From Musa acuminata AAA Group (lineage: Eukaryota; Streptophyta; Magnoliopsida; Zingiberales; Musaceae), in the NCBI RefSeq assembly GCF_036884655.1, contig NC_088359.1, forward strand, positions 18,941,001 through 19,005,000: a stretch of DNA of 64,000 nt. The letters run 5' to 3'. The translations under genes and the position numbers were made by a program. Below the pieces are notes generated by a model. The model saw only the letters and a program-made list of their open reading frames with translations, had not been told where the DNA came from and ran no database searches. Positions within the stretch are counted from its first letter, which is position 1; every line of letters begins with the position of its first letter. Below are positions 11,503 through 23,127 of the stretch, in pieces.

Positions 11503-12024
11503 ATGGGGTTTAGAATATCCTCAAGGGACAAAGGAAAGAGGAGATTAGTGGAAGATTTTGATCTTACCCTTTTTGATTCAAAATATCATGCTGAAAAGTT
11601 TTCCTCTTTCGAACTTAAGGAGTGTCAATAAGGGAAAACATGTAAATTTAAATGAACTAAGAGACTTAGAGACAATCCAATGGTTTGCAAACTTAGATCT
11701 ACTTCCTATTTTACAAATTAGCGAACCCATCTATCCAAAACTTGTTAGATTGTTTTACAATAATATACAAGTAGATGAAGAAGAAGGAATGTCTACCTAT
11801 CTCTTAGGACAACACATCTCTATTACGGATAAATTCATTTGCGACATGATAGGCATTGTAAAATCCCTCACTTTTGAAAATTTATTAATAAGGATTTATA
11901 TGTAAATTGGAGGAACTATATGTAAATATAGAAATTTCAAGGACTAAACTGTTAAGTTGCAAAAAGAAAAAAAATAAAGAAAACCGAAAATTTCGGTTTT
12001 ATCCCACCGCCTCCGACGCTCTAG

Positions 12025-13700
12025 AGAGGAGCGGTGGGGCGTGGGGAGAAGAAGAGAGGAAGAAGAGGGAGAAGAGAAGAAGAAAAAGAAGAAGAAGAAG
12101 AGAGGGAAGAGGGAGAGGAAAGAGAGATAGCTGCAGCTAGGGCTGCAGCACCTCTGTTTCGTGTAGGAGGAAACATATGAGTTCATGTGTGGGGTCATCG
12201 GGGAGGAGAAGGGAATAAGAGGAGAAGAAGAGAAGCAGAGGAAGAAGAAGAAGAAGAAATGAGGAGGTGGCTGCGGCAAGGGCTGCAGCGAGGAGCTGTG
12301 GGGCGTTAGGGAGGAGAAAGGAAGAAGAGGAGAAGAAGAAAAGAAGAAGAAGAGGGAAAAGAAGAGAGGAGGAAGAAGAGGGAGAAGAGAAGAATAGAAG
12401 AAGAAGAAAAAGAGAGGGAAGTGGGAGAGGAGCGAGAGGTGGCAGCAGCTAGGGCTGCAGCACCTCTGTTTCCTGCAGGCGGAAACAGAGGAGACGAGGT
12501 GTGGGGGTGTTGGGGATGAGAAGAAGAAGAGGAAAAAAAAGAAGAGAAAAAAGAGTAAAAAAAAAGGATGGCTGCAGCATGGGCTGCAGTGAGAAGGTGT
12601 GGGGTGTTGGGTAGGAGAAGGGAAGAAGAGGAGAAGAAGGAGAAGAAGAAGAAGAAGAAGAGGAAAAGAAGAAGTAGAAGCGGGTGAAAAGGCGACACCT
12701 CTGTTTCCTGCAGGAGGAAACAAAGGAGAGGAGGTGTTGTTCGTCGGGGAGAAGAAGAAGAGGAAGAGAAGAAGAAGAGGAAGCAGGAGAAGAGGTTGTG
12801 ATACCTCTGTTTCCTACAGAGGAAACAGAGGAGAGGGTGTGTGTGACGCCGGGGAGGAGGGAAGAAGAAGAGGAGAAGAAGAAGAGAAGGGAAAGGAGGA
12901 GCTGCGTCTGCGGCGGTGGCAGCTGCAGCTGGAAGAGAAGGAGAGGAAGAGATGGTGAGGAAGAAGAGAAGAAGAAGAAAGGAAGGAGAAGGAAGAGGAG
13001 AAGGGAAAGAAGCAGCTGCGGTTGCGGGTGTGGCAGCTGCAGCTGTGGCAGGGAAAGAGGAAGAGGAAGGAAGAAGAGAAGGAAAGGAAGAAGAGAAGGG
13101 GAAGAAGGGGTTGCGACTGCGGCGATGGCAGCTGCAGCTGGAAGAGAAGAAGGAGAGGAAGATGAGCAGGGGAGGAAGAAGAGGCTGCGGCCGTGGCTGA
13201 GGCTGCGACTGTAGCAGTGCAGCTGGGAAAGAAGAGAAGGAAAGGAAGAAGAAGAGAAAGGAAAAGGGAAGAAGAGAGGAAGAGGAGAAGAGGAGGCAGC
13301 TGCGGCAGTGGCAGCTGCAGCTGGAAGAGAAGGAGAGGAAATAGAGTAGGGGAGGAAGAAGAGGCTGCGGCTATGGTGGCTGCGGCTGTGGCTGCGACAT
13401 TGGCTGCGGTAGCTGCGGCAGCAGTGGTGGCCGCAGCAGCTGCTTTTGGGAAAGAGAAAGAAAGGAAAGAGAAAAAAAAAAAAGGGGCTATGGCCGTGAT
13501 TGCGATTGCGGTGGTGGCGACTGCGTCTGCGGCAGCTGTGTTTGGGAAAGAAAAAGTAGGAACGAGAGAAGGGAGGAAGGAAGTAGTGCAGTGGAAGGGG
13601 CTGCGGTTGTGACAGCAGCTGCGGTCGTGGCTACGACTGTGGTAGTGGCAGCGGCGATGGCTGCGACAGCTATGTTTGAAAAAGAAAACAGAGGAATGAA
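12025..13700 (+). repeat. Polypurine block of the solo LTR
   Basis: About 1.7 kb of GAA/GGA/AAG-rich sequence. It contains recurring modules, among them one around CTCTGTTTCCTGCAGG (near 12460, 12700 and 12800) and one around GGCAGCTGCAGCTGG (near 12915, 13120 and 13310). Apparent ORFs here are low-complexity artefacts. Confidence 0.85.
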
Positions 13701-15014
13701 AGTAAGAGAGAGCAGGTGACTATGCCTCTATGTTCTGCATGAGCTGCAGTTGTGGAGGAAAAAAAAAAAGACATGTAGAAAACAAAATAGGGAGAGGACA
13801 CAGAGGAAAAGTAGAAGGATTTGGGCTGACACCTTCTTTGGATCTTCGGATCAAAATATTTGAAAGGCAAGTTTCCCGATCGTTTCTCCTGTAATTGTTC
13901 TAATTTTTCTTATTGCAAGTATTATGATCTTCCTCATGCAAGTGTTCTTATCGTTCCTATTGCATTTCCTTTTGATAGCTTATTTTAAGAATTCGGAGTA
14001 AGTTTGCCTCCCCAAACTTCTATTTCAAATGAGCCCACAGATTATGCAAAACAGGGATCGTAATTTATGACCTTTTGATACTGAACTACCTATAAGTCCC
14101 TGTTGGAAATGTTGATTTATTCAAAGCTTATTTCATTGGAAACTAGACTCGTAGATCTTTCATTGATACCTGGATTGAAAGATTTAGAGTCCAATTGCCT
14201 GCCCAGTTTTTTGTTGAAACCGACCGTGTGAATTATGTAAAATTGAGATTTGTTCTTTGATCTTGGGTTACTAAATCTATTGTAACTCTTTGTTGGAAAC
14301 TTCGATTCATACGAGACTTGTTTTATCTGAAAATAAATTGAAATATCTTTCCACAATAGCTTTCTTGAGTATATTGGAGCACAATTGATAGTTTGAATCA
14401 TTTATTCAATGTGCCTCTTGAATTCTGCTAGAAATCAAGCTTTGGTCGATTTCACATATTCTGGTTTCATTCCTTTGGAAATTGATTTCATCTAACCTTC
14501 TTATTTGAATTGAGCTATATGTGATTGCTTGGAATCCTTGTATACTCTTGCTTTCATTTCCTTTCAAATCTGAATGCATTTGTAAAGGATTGTGTTTGCA
14601 TCGTATTGACTTATAAAGGCACATGTATATTTCATTGTTCCGCATGTGCTTCCGTTATGTCCCAATTTATTGTTCACAATACCCTTTTGTACTCTGGTGT
14701 TTGTGGGATTATTTGGACCTTTGATAGAAATGGTAAAGGGTATGTGCTTAGAGCCTGCGATGCTCTAGATTATGTTTGGTGGTCATTCAGAAATGGATGG
14801 ACCATATTATGTTTGGAATCCCACTTCACCATCTATCTGTTTGATATGAAATTCAGAGCCGACCAAGCACTTGGGTAGGGTGAGAGGGCTCGAGTAGGAA
14901 AGGGCTACCCGTGGATGGAGTCGAGAACCCATCACGGCGTGGAGCCACCACTGAGTTAAACCTCACATGCACTATGCTAGGGTACGATGTATGAGCTTCT
15001 ATTTCGTATTCGTT

Positions 15015-15325
15015 CTTTGATATGCTTCGAAATGGTCCATATGCCATTGATATGTTCCGAAATGTTTCATTTGTCATTGATATGCTCCGAAACATTTCAT
15101 ACGCCTTTGATATGCTCCGAAATGTTTCATTTGTTATTGTTACGCTTCGAAATGTTCCATATGTCATTGATATGCTCCGGAACATTTCATACGCTATTGA
15201 TATGCTCTAGTTACTCTATGCTCCATTTGCTATGAAGTGATATGTTCTGAAATGTCCTATCTGCCATTGATATGCTCCGGAACATCTCATACGCTATTGA
15301 TATGCTCCAATTACTCTATGCTCCA
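15015..15325 (+). repeat. Tandem repeats with core TTGATATGCTCCGAAATG
   Basis: Ten or so imperfect 24-30-bp units near the 3' end of the solo LTR. It is the plus-strand equivalent of 1540-1795. Shorter related arrays sit at the same relative place in the 2.6-kb Tekay LTRs. Confidence 0.75.
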
Positions 15326-16773
15326 TCTGTTATGAACCAAATATGTTTTGAATGACATGACACTTATGATTTTGTATCTAATGATATGGTATCTTGAGAA
15401 TTCTTGTATTCTGTCTTGCATTATGATACCCTACTTGTTTGAAATCATTCATTTTGTTCTGAATATGCTTTGTCACTTGCTGAGCTATTTTTAGCTCACT
15501 CCGTTGTTATATAAATCTTTCAAGTCAGCTTGTCACTCTTTGAGATGTTTTGAATTGGGCTGAGGTAGTGGATAGCTATTCAGAATTATGGGCAAGTCTT
15601 GTTGGTTATTATGTTATTGTTGTATAAGCATATTTTGTATGTAATGAAATGTTGTTGATGAATCGAAATGGATATACTGGGTAAAAGTATTAGAAGATCT
15701 CTCTTATTTGGAATTTCGGAATGTTAAGTCTAGTTTACGATGATATGAACTTGTGGTGAATAGTTGGAGTTCTGATTGTATAATTTATTTAGTTTGTGGA
15801 TTTATAAATGTTGTTCATGTTTGTTAAGTTGGCTTGGGTTGCCATAAATGTGAATTATCGAGAGATGTGATATACGATTATAAACTGCATAGGTTTTATA
15901 TATGTGAATTTGATAGAATGTTTTTCTGTGTCCTCAAATATTAGTTTGGATCCTGGATGGATTTGTGTTGAAATTATTTTAAATATCATCTATATTTTGA
16001 GGGGCGTGACAGGCATTCCCATAGAAAATAGAGGACTTTACTTTAGAGGATCATGGGATGATGAAACTATTGAGACAACATATGTTGAAGCCTTAGGAAC
16101 AATTTTCGCCAATCCCAACTTAGCATTTGTTCCTAAAAGTTGTGAACATCTACTGCCACGAAACACAAAGATACTTCATCATATCCTAACTAGCATCATT
16201 CTCCCTAAACAATACCATCATGATGACGTAAGCCAAATAGAATTAGGGACTATGTATTGGATCATGAAAGGACATGACATCTGTCTTGGTTATCTTATCC
16301 AGCAAAATATGTTAGAACTATCTAAGAAAGACATGATGCTTCCATATGGTGGTATAATCATGAGAATACTGAAAGCCTACGATATTCCAATACCACCGAA
16401 AGAAGAAGTAATAAACGTAGATAAGTTTAGCATAATAAATAAAAATCTACTTCACCGATTAAGATGTGTTTATAGAAACGGTAACTGGGTTAGAATGCCT
16501 AGAAGAACCGATCCCCCTCAACCTGAACCAGAACCGGAAACACCAGTCTTTAAGGGTACTCAAGCTCCTCTGATTTGTCCCTTTGAGGAAACACATTCAT
16601 TTGAGCAAGCGCATACATCATCTGTCGAAGATATTGGGATTCGGATGGACCGATTTGAACAAAGACAAGAACGGCTTGAACATCGACAAGATCAAATCCT
16701 ATCTGAGCTGCAGCAAATTCATCGACAATTTGACTCTTTATTTAGGCACTTTAATTTTCCACCTCCTGAATAA

Positions 16774-17033
16774 GCTTGTACGTGTATACATGAACACAAT
16801 CACCTATTGTTATTGTAAACTCTTTATGTTACTCATCACAATGCCCTGTGCCTTGATCTTTGATATGGTTACCTGATGTATTTGTTTGTGAGCAGAGTTA
16901 CGAACATCACTCATTGTTTAATCTCGTTACTCACTATCGGATTTTACATTGAAATTAAATGTTTTGGTTTCCATGATAAATATGATTTGAGAAAATGATA
17001 TACCAATGCAGTTGATGCGTTATATTGCCATAA
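16774..17033 (+). other. Unassigned spacer after the extra ORF (element A)
   Basis: AT-rich with no ORF or repeat that I recognise. It lies between the extra ORF and the pol remnant and has no counterpart in C, where this part was deleted. Confidence 0.5.
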
Positions 17034-17125
17034 TATTAAACATTAACTAGCTGATATTTCTACAAAACCTCTAAGTGAAGAACAATTTGATTTCATAAGA
17101 AGAGAATTAGGAATGTGGATGTTAA
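17034..17125 (+). pseudogene. pol: Remnant of the pol C-terminus (element A)
   Basis: Matches the last codons of copia RNase H in the neighbours, reading as the LADISTKPLSEEQFDFIRR block with a stop nearby. It equals about 62440-62520 of element C. Everything upstream in pol is missing. Confidence 0.75.
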
Positions 17126-18172
17126 AATTATCTTTCGGACTTTATTGAATGATCAAATCACTTGATTGCCATTACATGCCTAAATAACATGTTGGAAATT
17201 ATGTGTTGAATACAAAAATTTCCATAACAATAAGCATGTTTTGTCTTCATGATTGTATTTGAAAATCAATAGCATAGTCTTGTCCGAATGCATTAAAGTG
17301 TTAATTTCATTTTTAGATTCGCTTAACAATTGGTATCCTAACAATCGGATTTTCTCATACACTTATGAAAAATATTTTTCTGAAATGGATTTGATGAAAT
17401 GATTCCTGCTTATAAATTCTATCTTGAAATATGGATGATAGTGTTTTTACTTGCAAAGATTTGTTTCATATACATATCTTGATCCTTGTAAAAATGAAGC
17501 ATGATTTAATCTCTTATCGATTTTAACTTCACTCAAAGTAAAATCACAAATAGTCTTCCTCCTTCATGCAAAAAAATTATAACAAATAAAAAGGAAGAAG
17601 TATTCAAAGCAATCTATGTATCATGCTTTCCTTTATATGCTTGGAAAATAACATGTAAAGGCATGAACAACTATCACACTTATGCTCAAAATTCGCTTAT
17701 TGTTCTCCTGCTATCACAATTACCATGCTTTTTGTTGATGACAAAGGGGGAGAAATATATGAGTATTAATGTCATGCTTGCATCACCAAGAGATATATGA
17801 ATTGATGCTATGATTGCTATAATTTGCATTATGCCTTGTTAGTATCATGTAATGATATCAAAATCTTACTTCGCAGTTATACATGTTGATATCTTACAAT
17901 ATGATGAATTGCTACTATTACCATCATTCAAACCTGTTATATAAAATTTGAAAATGAATGTCAAGCCTTGACATCATCTTCAGAGAGAAACATCATTATG
18001 GGAATCATGATGGGAGTATTGATAAGTTTAAATGATTTGAACTTATCAATATGTCTCTTGAATTCAAAGGTTCTGAATTCAAGAATGACTTATCTCAAGT
18101 ATGGCATATAGACAGGGGGAGTTAAGGTTAACTCTATTATCAATTGATTGTCATCATCAAAAAGGGGGAGAT
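17126..18172 (+). other. 3' untranslated region of Sirevirus A with repeated polypurine tracts
   Basis: No coding frame. Polypurine-tract-like sites occur at 17743-17755, 18113-18121 and 18160-18172, the last abutting the 3' LTR. Multiple tracts of the AGGGGGAG kind are typical of Sireviruses. Confidence 0.8.
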
Positions 18173-18207
18173 TGTTGAATCTCGGATTTTGATGATGAAG
18201 TCAATTG
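18141..18207 (+). other. PPT hairpin at the 3' LTR boundary of Sirevirus A
   Basis: Arms at 18141-18162 and 18187-18207 can pair over 12 bp (TTTTGATGATGA) and 7 bp (TCAATTG), with a small internal bulge. The loop contains the polypurine tract and the first bases of the LTR. Confidence 0.75.
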
Positions 18208-19864
18208 TCATTTGTTATCTAATCTATATGTTGAGATAAATGTGCAGGATTAACTACGATGAAAATAAGATATGCAGCAGGAGTTACGCCAGAGTTAAGA
18301 CAATGATCACGTTGGGAGTTCGAGATTTCGACGGAAGTTCGGACAGTCGTCGAAGGTTCTGCGGGAACAAATCCGAGAAGTCCATAAGCTTGCCAAAGAA
18401 GCTCGTCGGAACTCGCCAAGTGGATCGTCGCAAGTCCAGGAGTTTGCCGGAAGTCCGCAGGAGCATCACCGAGGGTTCATCGGATGATCGATGGAAGTTC
18501 GCCGGAAGCTCGCCAGAAGAAGCGATTGACGCACCAAAGCAAGTTGCAGTAAATATCTTAGGAAAAATCGTAGTTAGCACAATGATTAAGTTGGAAATGG
18601 GAGGTGATCCCATTAACTTAATCTTGGGGCAATTGGGCACCTAAAAAAACCCAAATTGGGCCGAATGGATTAACCCATTCGGACCCTGATTTCTGCCAGG
18701 CGGTTCAACCGCCTCAGTCAGGCGGTGGCACCGCCTGAGCTCAGTCTTCGAGCTCTGGCAGGAGGTGCAACCGCCCCTGACAGAGGCGGCACCGCCTGGG
18801 CTCGGTCTCCGAGCTCTAGCTGAGTGGTGCAACTGCCCTAGTCAAGCGGTGGTACCGCTTGAGCTCGGTCTTCAAGCTCTGGCAGGAGGTGCAACCACCC
18901 CTGATAGAGGTGGCACCGCCCAGAGGCTCAGTCTTCGAGCTCTGCCAGGCTATGCAACCGCCCTAGTCAGGCGGTGCAACCGCCAGATCCCGGAATTCCG
19001 GGAATTGACAGCTTTGAGCTCCAAATTCAAACTGGGTTGGGGCCTATAAATACCCCACTCATTCAGCACTAAAAGGCAACATACATACACCGAAATCCTG
19101 ATCTTATTCTGTGATTCTGAGAGCTCAAAATTGTTGTAAAGGCCAAAAGTTCTTCTCCCTCTTTTCTTCCAAGTTCTGATCTTTAAAGAGAGGAGAGAAA
19201 ATTTTGTAAGGGTTGTCTCCTAAGCCCGTCAAAAGGAGTGAAACTGCAAAAGGGTGGTTGGCCTTCGCCTATTGAAGGAAGGCCTCTAGTTGACGTCGGT
19301 GACCTCGTCGGTGGAGGAAGCCAAAAGTGGAGTAGGTCAAGATTGACCGAACCACACTAAATCTTGGTTTGTATTTACTTTGAGCATCTTATCCTTAATA
19401 CAAATCTCCTCAAAAGCTTATTGCTTTCTGCGCATATACGATCGGGTTTCAAGGTTTGCACATTCCAAATCGACGTTTAAACGTAAATCAGTTTTATCGT
19501 ACGATCATCATATTTCAGTTTGCATTTACGTTTTGATTTCTATCATAACTGCAAACTGCCTTTATATCCTTGCTTTAACTGCATCTCGCTTAATCAAGTG
19601 ATTTACGAATCAGCATTTAGACGTAAATCAATTTTTTCGTACGAATATCATATTTCAGTTTGCGCCTACTATCTAATTTGAACCATAACTGCAAACTGCA
19701 CTTATATCTTTGCTGCATCTCGCTTAATCAAAAGTAAAAGTGATTTACGAATCGGCTTTCCTACCGAAATCACTTTTATCGAACGAACGTGATTTTTATC
19801 GTAGAAGGTTTTTCGCTGCACTAATTCACCCCCCCCCCACCTCTTAGTGCTCTTGATCCTAACA
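18173..19864 (+). mobile_element. 3' LTR of Sirevirus A
   Basis: Runs TGTTGAATCTCGG to TTGATCCTAACA, 1692 bp, after a polypurine tract. It matches 7343-9015 with scattered substitutions and a shorter C run (10 bases at 19829-19838). TATA box at 19045-19052. Confidence 0.92.
19045..19052 (+). promoter_or_regulatory. LTR TATA box (Sirevirus A, 3' LTR)
   Basis: TATAAATA in GGCCTATAAATACCCC, as in the 5' LTR. If active it would read outward into the pol end of Sirevirus D on the antisense strand. Confidence 0.65.
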
Positions 19865-20073
19865 CGAAAGAGAATAATGTATTCATGAAATCCGATTGAA
19901 ACTAAAAATTTAATTTAACACTTTCATACAATCGAACAAGACTATACAATCATGAAGACATGCTCATTGTTATGGAAATTTTTGTATTAATTTCCAACAT
20001 GTTATTTTAGGCATGTAATGGAAATTAAGTGATTTGATCATTCATCAATAAAGTCCGAATAATTTTAACAAGT

Positions 20074-23000
20074 TTATGCATTCGGACACATCAACATTCC
20101 TAATTCTCTTCTTATGAAATCAAATTGTTCTTCACTTAGAGGTTTTGTAAAAATATCAGCTAGTTGATGCTTAGTATCTATGAACTCTATAATTACATCA
20201 TGATTAGTAACATGATCTCGTATAAAGTGATGTCTAATATCAATATGTTTTGTTCTTGAGTGTTGAATGGGACTCTTTGTTAAACATATTGCACTCGTGT
20301 TATCACATTTAATGGGAATGTTTTTAAGATAGACTTTATATTATAATCTTCTAAGGTGTTTTTCATCCACACAACTTGTGCACAGCATGCACTAGCTGCA
20401 ATATATTCAGCTTTAGTTGTTGATAGAGCAACCGAGTTTTATTTCTTAGATGACCAGGAAACAAGGGAATGTCCCACAAATTGACATGTTCCTGATGTGC
20501 TTTTTCTTTCTAGTCTACACTCAACAAAATCTGCATCAGCATAAGCAATTAACTCAAAATTTTCAGATTTTAGATACCATAATCCTAGATTTGTGGTACC
20601 TTTAAGATATCTAAGTATTCTTTTAACCGCTTTAAGATGAGATATCTTAGGGTTCGATTGAAACCTAGCACAAAGTCCTACACTGAACATGATATCTGGT
20701 CTAGTTGCAGTGAGATAAAGTAAACTTCCTATCATACCCCTATAAGTTTTTTTATCAAAGCTTTCTCCACTCTCATCAACTTCTAACTTAGTTGAGGTGC
20801 TCATAGCGGTGTTATTAGCCTTTGAGTTATCCATATTAAATCTTTTCAGTAGGTCTAAAGCATATTTAGTTTGACTAATAAAGATGTCATTGCTTAGTTG
20901 CTTAATTTGTAAGCCTAAGAAAAACGTTAATTCTCCCATCAAACTCATTTCAAATTCGAGACTCATGGTTTTAGCAAAAGATTCACAAAAAGATTTATTC
21001 GTAGAACCGAAGATAATATCATCAACATAAATCTGAACAATGAGAAAATTATTTTCAAAATTCTTGATAAACAATGTAGTATCGACCTTGCCTTTTGTGA
21101 AATTATTTTCAATAAGAAAAGTGCTTAGTCTGTCATACCAAGCCCTTGGAGCTTGTTTTAAACCATAGAGAGCTTTAGTTAATTTAAATACATAATTAGG
21201 GAGGCTATTATTTTCAAATCCAGGAGGCCGTTCAACATAAACTTCTTCAGAAATAAAGCCATTAAGAAAAGTGCTTTTAACATCCATTTGAAACAACTTA
21301 AAATTATTATTGCTAGCATAGGCAAGGAGCATCCTTATGGCTTCAAATTTAGCCACAGGAGCGAAGATTTCTTCGTAATTGATACCTTCTTCTTGGTTGA
21401 AACCTTTGGCCACTAATCTAGCCTTGTTTCTCACCACGATACCATATTCATCTTGCTTGTTTCTAAAGACCCATTTAGTACCAATAACTAAATGGTCATT
21501 TGTCCTAGGAACAAGCTTCCACACCTCATTTCTCTCAAATTGATTTAACTCATCTTGCATTGCGATAATCCATGAATCATCTTTCATGGCTTGGTCAATA
21601 CATTTAAGTTCAATTTGGGAGAGAAAAGCGGCGTTGGCACAAAAATTTTTAAGAGATGAACGTGTTTGAACCCCCTTAGATGTGTCTCCTAGTTTTAGCT
21701 CTTTAGGATAAGCATCTATATACTTCCAATCCTTGGGTAAGGATGTTTCGGAAGTAGATGCATCCAAGTTGCTAGTTGGAGAAGGGGTTTCATTTAAATT
21801 CAAAGAATCGAAATTAATATCATCATCAAAGTCATTTTTCTTGATTTCGAAAATCTCATTGAAAATAACATGAATGGATTCTTCTATAATTAAAGTCCTT
21901 TTATTGAAGATACGAAAAGCTTTAGAAACCGAAGAATAACCAAGAAAAACTCCTTCATCGGATTTAGCATCAAATTTTCCTAAGGCATCTTTTTCATTCA
22001 AGATAAAACACTTACACCCAAAAACTTTAAAATATAAAACATTGGGTTTTTTATTGTTCCACAACTCATAGGGAGTTTTGGTGAGTAAGGGTCTTACTAA
22101 AACTCTATTCAGAATATAGCATGTAGTGTTTACAGCTTCGGCCCAAAAATATTTGTGTAGGCTATGTTCATTCAACATGGTTCTTGTCATTTCTTGTAAA
22201 TTTCTATTCTTTCTTTCTACTACTCCATTTTGTTGAGGATTTCTTGGAGTAGAGAAGTTGTGGTTGTATCCATTAGATTCACAAAATTCTTGGAAATCAC
22301 AGTTTTGAAATTCACCACCGTGATCACTTCGAATTGATGAAATCATAAAACCCTTTTCATTTTGAACAAGTTTGCAAAACTTGGTGAAATATCTAAAGCA
22401 TTCATTTTTGTGTTTCAAAAAATAAGTTCATGTGTATCTACTATAGTCATCTACAATGACGAAGGCGTATTTGCTACCTCCTAGGCTTGATGTAGAGATT
22501 GGTCCGAACAAGTCCATATGGATCAATTGTAAGGGCCTAGATGTGCTTATTTGATTCATAAATTTGAAACTACTCTTAATTTGTTTTCCTAATTGACAAG
22601 CATCACACACATTATCTTTGATGAACTTGATGTGAGGAATTCCTCGTACAAGTTCTTTGGATGATATTTGAGTGATTAGTTTCATGCTAGCATGACCTAA
22701 TCTCCTATGCCAAAGCTAAGCATCCTCATTCAAAACTGAGAAACATACTTCATTGCATAGATCATTGATGTTAATGGTGTATACGTTATTCTGTTTTAAT
22801 GCAATCATAGATGTGTGTTTGTGTGGTTTTTCAATGATGCAAGCATTAGATTCAAATTTGACGATATATCCTTTATCACATAATTGACTAATATTCAAGA
22901 GGTTATATTTTAAACCATCAACTAACAAAACATCTTCAATAAAGAAGTTGGATTTGTTACCTATGGTTCATTTGCCAATGATTTTACCCTTGTTGTTGTC

Positions 23001-23127
23001 TCCGAAGGTGACAGCCTTCATCTATGCTAGTGAGCTTAGAGAATTGAGATGGATCTCCGGTCATATGCCTTGAGCATCCACTATCAATGTACCATCTCTG
23101 GCTCCTAGCTTGTGATGGTGTATGTCT
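20074..23127 (-). pseudogene. pol: Sirevirus D pol (protease, integrase, RT, RNase H), broken
   Basis: Order on the minus strand: a protease-adjacent block with WYIDSGCS near 23100, the integrase zinc-binding motif (LWHRRLGHA) near 22700, the integrase core ([26 protein letters not shown]) across 22550-22190, the RT palm with YVDDIIFGS near 21030, then RNase H to a stop near 20074. The longest open stretch is 22418-20439. Breaks: TGA at 22970-22968, TAG at 22718-22716, a stop between the two integrase pieces near 22427, a TAA after SWSSKK near 20440, and a frameshift near 20340. The first two stops are identical in element B. It is non-functional but recognisable along its whole length. Confidence 0.88.

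Larger units (their letters stand above)
11857..16011 (+). mobile_element. Solo LTR (4155 bp) of the long-LTR Tekay-like family
   Basis: Starts TGTAAAATCCC and ends GGGGCGTGACA. It is flanked by a perfect 5-bp duplication GGCAT (11852-11856 and 16012-16016). There is no internal domain, which is the signature of unequal recombination between the two LTRs. Same family as 851-4567, in opposite orientation. It carries the purine block, the 24-bp repeat remnants and the distal tandem repeats. Confidence 0.93.
11503..16773 (+). pseudogene. Extra ORF of Sirevirus A, split by a solo LTR
   Basis: The protein is not part of the usual copia set. It starts at the ATG at 11503 and is cut at 11856 by a solo gypsy LTR. 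It resumes at 16012 and ends with TAA at 16771-16773. Element C has an unsplit relative at 46143-46967. The N-terminal half is basic and then globular, with WFVNLDLLPIL-like and LVRLFYNNIQVDEE segments. The C-terminus is Pro/Glu-rich, then a predicted coiled coil of repeated RxE/RQ units. The overall look resembles proteins annotated as 'putative plant transposon protein' near plant LTR elements; that match is from memory and not a search. Besides the insertion, one extra base near 11613 shifts the frame. Function is unknown. Confidence 0.75.
7343..19864 (+). mobile_element. Sirevirus A, pol-deleted derivative with an extra ORF
   Basis: A complete plus-strand insertion with a 5' LTR (7343-9015), primer site, decayed gag (9066-10648), an extra ORF (11503-16773), the last 30 codons or so of pol (17034-17125), a 3' untranslated region and a 3' LTR (18173-19864). 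The flanks are AGAAA (7338-7342) and CGAAA (19865-19869), a 5-bp target duplication with one mismatch. Protease, integrase and nearly all of reverse transcriptase/RNase H are gone, so this copy could only move in trans. A solo gypsy LTR later split its extra ORF. Confidence 0.88.

Noticed and set aside
12599..13612. Lys/Glu/Arg-rich ORFs in the purine block of the solo LTR
   Set aside because: Same reason as above, with no conserved start and no similarity beyond composition.
20439..22418. Long copia ORF considered as a host gene
   Set aside because: Its integrase and RT motifs, neighbours and stops show that it is the pol of Sirevirus D.
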